Source: Ectopseudomonas chengduensis
GTDB taxonomy: Bacteria > Pseudomonadota > Gammaproteobacteria > Pseudomonadales > Pseudomonadaceae
Length of the DNA: 64,000 nt
NCBI RefSeq assembly: GCF_900102635.1
Contig: NZ_FMZQ01000001.1
Span: 124,001-188,000 of the forward strand
Direction of reading: 5' to 3'
A program made the translations under genes and the position numbers. The notes under the pieces are model-generated. The model was not told where the DNA came from and searched no databases. It was given only the letters and a program-made list of their open reading frames with translations. Of the stretch, positions 62,486-64,000 are shown piece by piece. Each line of letters starts with the position of its first letter. Within the stretch, counting starts at the first letter, position 1.

Positions 62486-63182
62486 TGGAAACGCAAAAGC
62501 CCGTCCAGATGGACGGTGGATACCCAGAATATAGTTTGACATAGAGGGCCGCAAAATCCGCTAGCTTCAGCGCTAGGGCCTGCCACAACAACCGAAACAT
62601 AGTTTGACACAGCCTAACGCGCCCGCCCAAAAAGCCCCACCGCAGCCAAGAATAAAGTTTGACACAGCCAGCCCCCGCCTCACACGTGCCCTACACACAT
62701 GCCGCGTGCCATAAACAAGGATCGCAGCCCACTGCCGCTGGATCGAGATACCGTCCATTGAATTGGCTTAAGGGAGTACCGCGTGGGCTTGGTGATCCAG
62801 ATATGGGGCCCATCATGATGGTAGTCAGCGGGTGCCAGAACCCTGAGACGGCTCAGGGGTGCCATCACTGACCACCCCTTGGACATCCTAGTGGCGATGA
62901 ACCTTGTCGTTGGCTACAAAGCTCAGCATTGAATTGTCCACGCACACGATGGCGTGTGGGTATTCTCAAGAAAGTCAGGCGCCAAAGCGTGATGTCACTA
63001 GGCTACAATCAGTCGTAGTGCACACGCTCGACCATCATCAGAATCTCGTGATGCCCAGCCCGAAATACGGATATTTCAATGCCACGTCCGCCGCACCTCA
63101 ACTACCTCTGTCCCCGTCGCCGAGTGCTTGTCCAGCGAGCAGGCACCTTGGCGCGCGTCGCCGATAGGAATCTCGACTGTCT
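62486..63182. other. 697-base region without a confident gene
   Basis: Contains a CCGTCCAGATGGACGG palindrome just after map (about 62506-62521), three direct repeats (62527-62667), a hairpin CCCTGAG-ACGG-CTCAGGG at 62841-62858, and two short frames: 62700-62762 (20 residues, start MPRAINKDRSPLPLDRD) and 63079-63186 (35 residues, overlapping the helicase start by ATGA). None resembles a known protein. It looks like a junction of acquired DNA. Confidence 0.5.
62527..62667. repeat. Three direct repeats of a GAATAxAGTTTGACACAG-type word
   Basis: Copies at 62527-62544 (ends ATAG), 62594-62612 and 62650-62667 share AGTTTGACA(T/C)AG and an AT-rich left part; spacing is 68 and 55 bases. On the minus strand they begin TGTCAAACT. 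Confidence 0.7.
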
Positions 63183-64000
63183 ATGAATTATTTCACCGAA
63201 ACGGCAGCCAATATCCTTGGCAATAAAAAGCTGCGTAGCCCCCAGATCGAGGCCTATATCAAGGCGCAGGAGCATTTCGAGAACTCCAACGAGGATGCAC
63301 TAATCGTCCTGCCGACAGGGACGGGCAAAAGCGGGCTGATCTCCATCGTACCTTTCGGCCTGGCAAAGGGACGTGTGTTGATCATTACACCAGGCCTGGT
63401 CACCAAGCAGAGCATTCGACGGACACAGGAGCTGCTAGAAGACAACTTCTGGATCAATTTCGATGTGATTTTCAGTGCCGAGGATCTGCCGGTCACATGC
63501 GAATTTACGTCTGATACCCATCAGGCCAGCCTTGAGCAAGCCCACTTCGTCTATTCGAACATCCAGCAGGTATACAACGAGCGCGGACAGTCACTGACGA
63601 AGCGGGTGCCGTCCGACTTCTTCGACCTCATCATCATTGATGAGGGGCACCATGCGCCGGCACGTAGCTGGCAAAAGACCCTGGCCCACTTTTCCAAGGC
63701 TAAGAAGATCTTTGTGACTGGTACGCCGTTCCGCGGCGACAACCAAGAAGTGCCAGGAAAACTGATCCATAAGACGCCTCTCTCCGAGGTGATGCGTGAT
63801 CGGTATGTTAAGTGGCTGAGGAAAGAGACCGTAAATGCTCATGAGCTTTACTTCACCGTCACCGAGCAGCCAGGTGTTCGGCTCTCCAAAGAGCAAGTCC
63901 TCGAATTCAAGGACCGAGAGTGGGTAGAGCGCAGCGTAGCCTTGTCTCCAGAATGCTCAATGGACGTAATCAACCTAAGCATTCAGAAACTGGATGAGCT
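63183..64000 (+). CDS. DEAH-box helicase, N-terminal part (gene runs off the window end)
   Basis: 272 codons open to the end. Superfamily 2 motifs: Q-like SPQIEAYIKA, motif I VLPTGTGKSG near 45, Ia ITPGLVTKQS, motif II LIIIDEGHHAPA and motif III VTGTPFRGD. It unwinds or translocates on nucleic acid with ATP. The atypical composition, the repeat region before it and the nearby toxin-antitoxin-like genes suggest an accessory or defence-type helicase, but the C-terminal part needed to classify it is missing. Confidence 0.88.
   Translation, partial: MNYFTETAANILGNKKLRSPQIEAYIKAQEHFENSNEDALIVLPTGTGKSGLISIVPFGLAKGRVLIITPGLVTKQSIRRTQELLEDNFWINFDVIFSAEDLPVTCEFTSDTHQASLEQAHFVYSNIQQVYNERGQSLTKRVPSDFFDLIIIDEGHHAPARSWQKTLAHFSKAKKIFVTGTPFRGDNQEVPGKLIHKTPLSEVMRDRYVKWLRKETVNAHELYFTVTEQPGVRLSKEQVLEFKDREWVERSVALSPECSMDVINLSIQKLDE

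Noticed and set aside
62527..62667. CRISPR-like array
   Set aside because: Only three imperfect 18-19-base repeats with unequal spacing (68 and 55 bases) and no cas genes.

Overview
The window is one continuous GC-rich stretch (roughly two thirds G+C) of a Pseudomonas-type gammaproteobacterial chromosome. Protein content, REP/REPIN palindromes of the GTAGGAGC...GCTCCTAC type and gene neighbourhoods (dksA2-folE2; cobJ-I-H-G / cobL-K next to a TonB receptor-ABC set; cobW-cobN-chlI/chlD-cobF next to cobE-cobM) all match Pseudomonas; a member of the mendocina/oleovorans branch is my inference, not something proven here. No rRNA, tRNA, CRISPR array or prophage was seen.

Layout. 1-4255: zinc-starvation genes (partial dksA2, folE2, with a Zur-type operator between them), yidD, and a cNMP/CBS/nucleotidyltransferase protein overlapping a DEDDh exonuclease. 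4256-6128: a lower-GC accessory patch with a HIRAN + GIY-YIG + coiled-coil protein. 6129-16073: LysR regulator, L-serine ammonia-lyase, BCCT betaine/choline-type carrier, cardiolipin synthase, a small periplasmic binding protein, a siderophore receptor and a DUF3617 protein. 16074-24632: a TAXI-type TRAP transporter operon with its presumed sigma-54 two-component system, and cyclopropane fatty acid synthase. 24717-30180: a receptor-ATPase-binding protein-permease uptake operon whose leader holds both a cobalamin riboswitch and a Zur-type palindrome. 30258-37949: the first cobalamin cluster (ferredoxin-like protein, cobK, cobL; divergent riboswitch-cobG-cobH-cobI-cobJ). 38096-49893: housekeeping/accessory genes (AraC and LysR regulators, LysE exporters, flavin reductase, SDR, MFS, AhpD-like, azoreductase, TonB receptor, two GNATs). 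49897-51656: an AbiE toxin-antitoxin module bounded by matching repeats. 51672-60858: the second cobalamin cluster (cobF, chlD/chlI, cobN, cobW with riboswitch; divergent cobE-cobM). 61092-64000: a small conserved protein, a ParD-like regulator fused operonically to a methionine aminopeptidase paralogue, a 700-base region with three direct repeats, and the start of a DEAH helicase.

How it works together. The two cob clusters supply the whole aerobic corrin-ring section from precorrin-2 to hydrogenobyrinate (CobI, G, J, M, F, K, L, H) plus the cobalt chelatase (CobN with ChlI/ChlD-type AAA and VWA parts) and CobW; CobA, CobB and the late amidation and nucleotide-loop genes must lie elsewhere. 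Three cobalamin riboswitches control cobG-H-I-J, cobW-N-chlID-F and the receptor/ABC uptake operon, so synthesis and uptake share feedback by the vitamin.

Main observations: (1) the chlI-like and VWA frames are joined by a textbook -1 frameshift signal, A AAA AAG followed 6 nt later by an 8-bp hairpin; (2) a 111-bp terminal-inverted-repeat element sits inside the aptamer of the cobG riboswitch; (3) the uptake operon leader combines a B12 riboswitch with a downstream Zur-type operator identical over 19 bp to the dksA2/folE2 one; (4) a REPIN is inserted in frame in a signal-peptide coding region; (5) the AbiE module is flanked by a degraded copy of the cobF 3' end; (6) a ParD-like/MetAP pair has a 30-bp palindromic operator.
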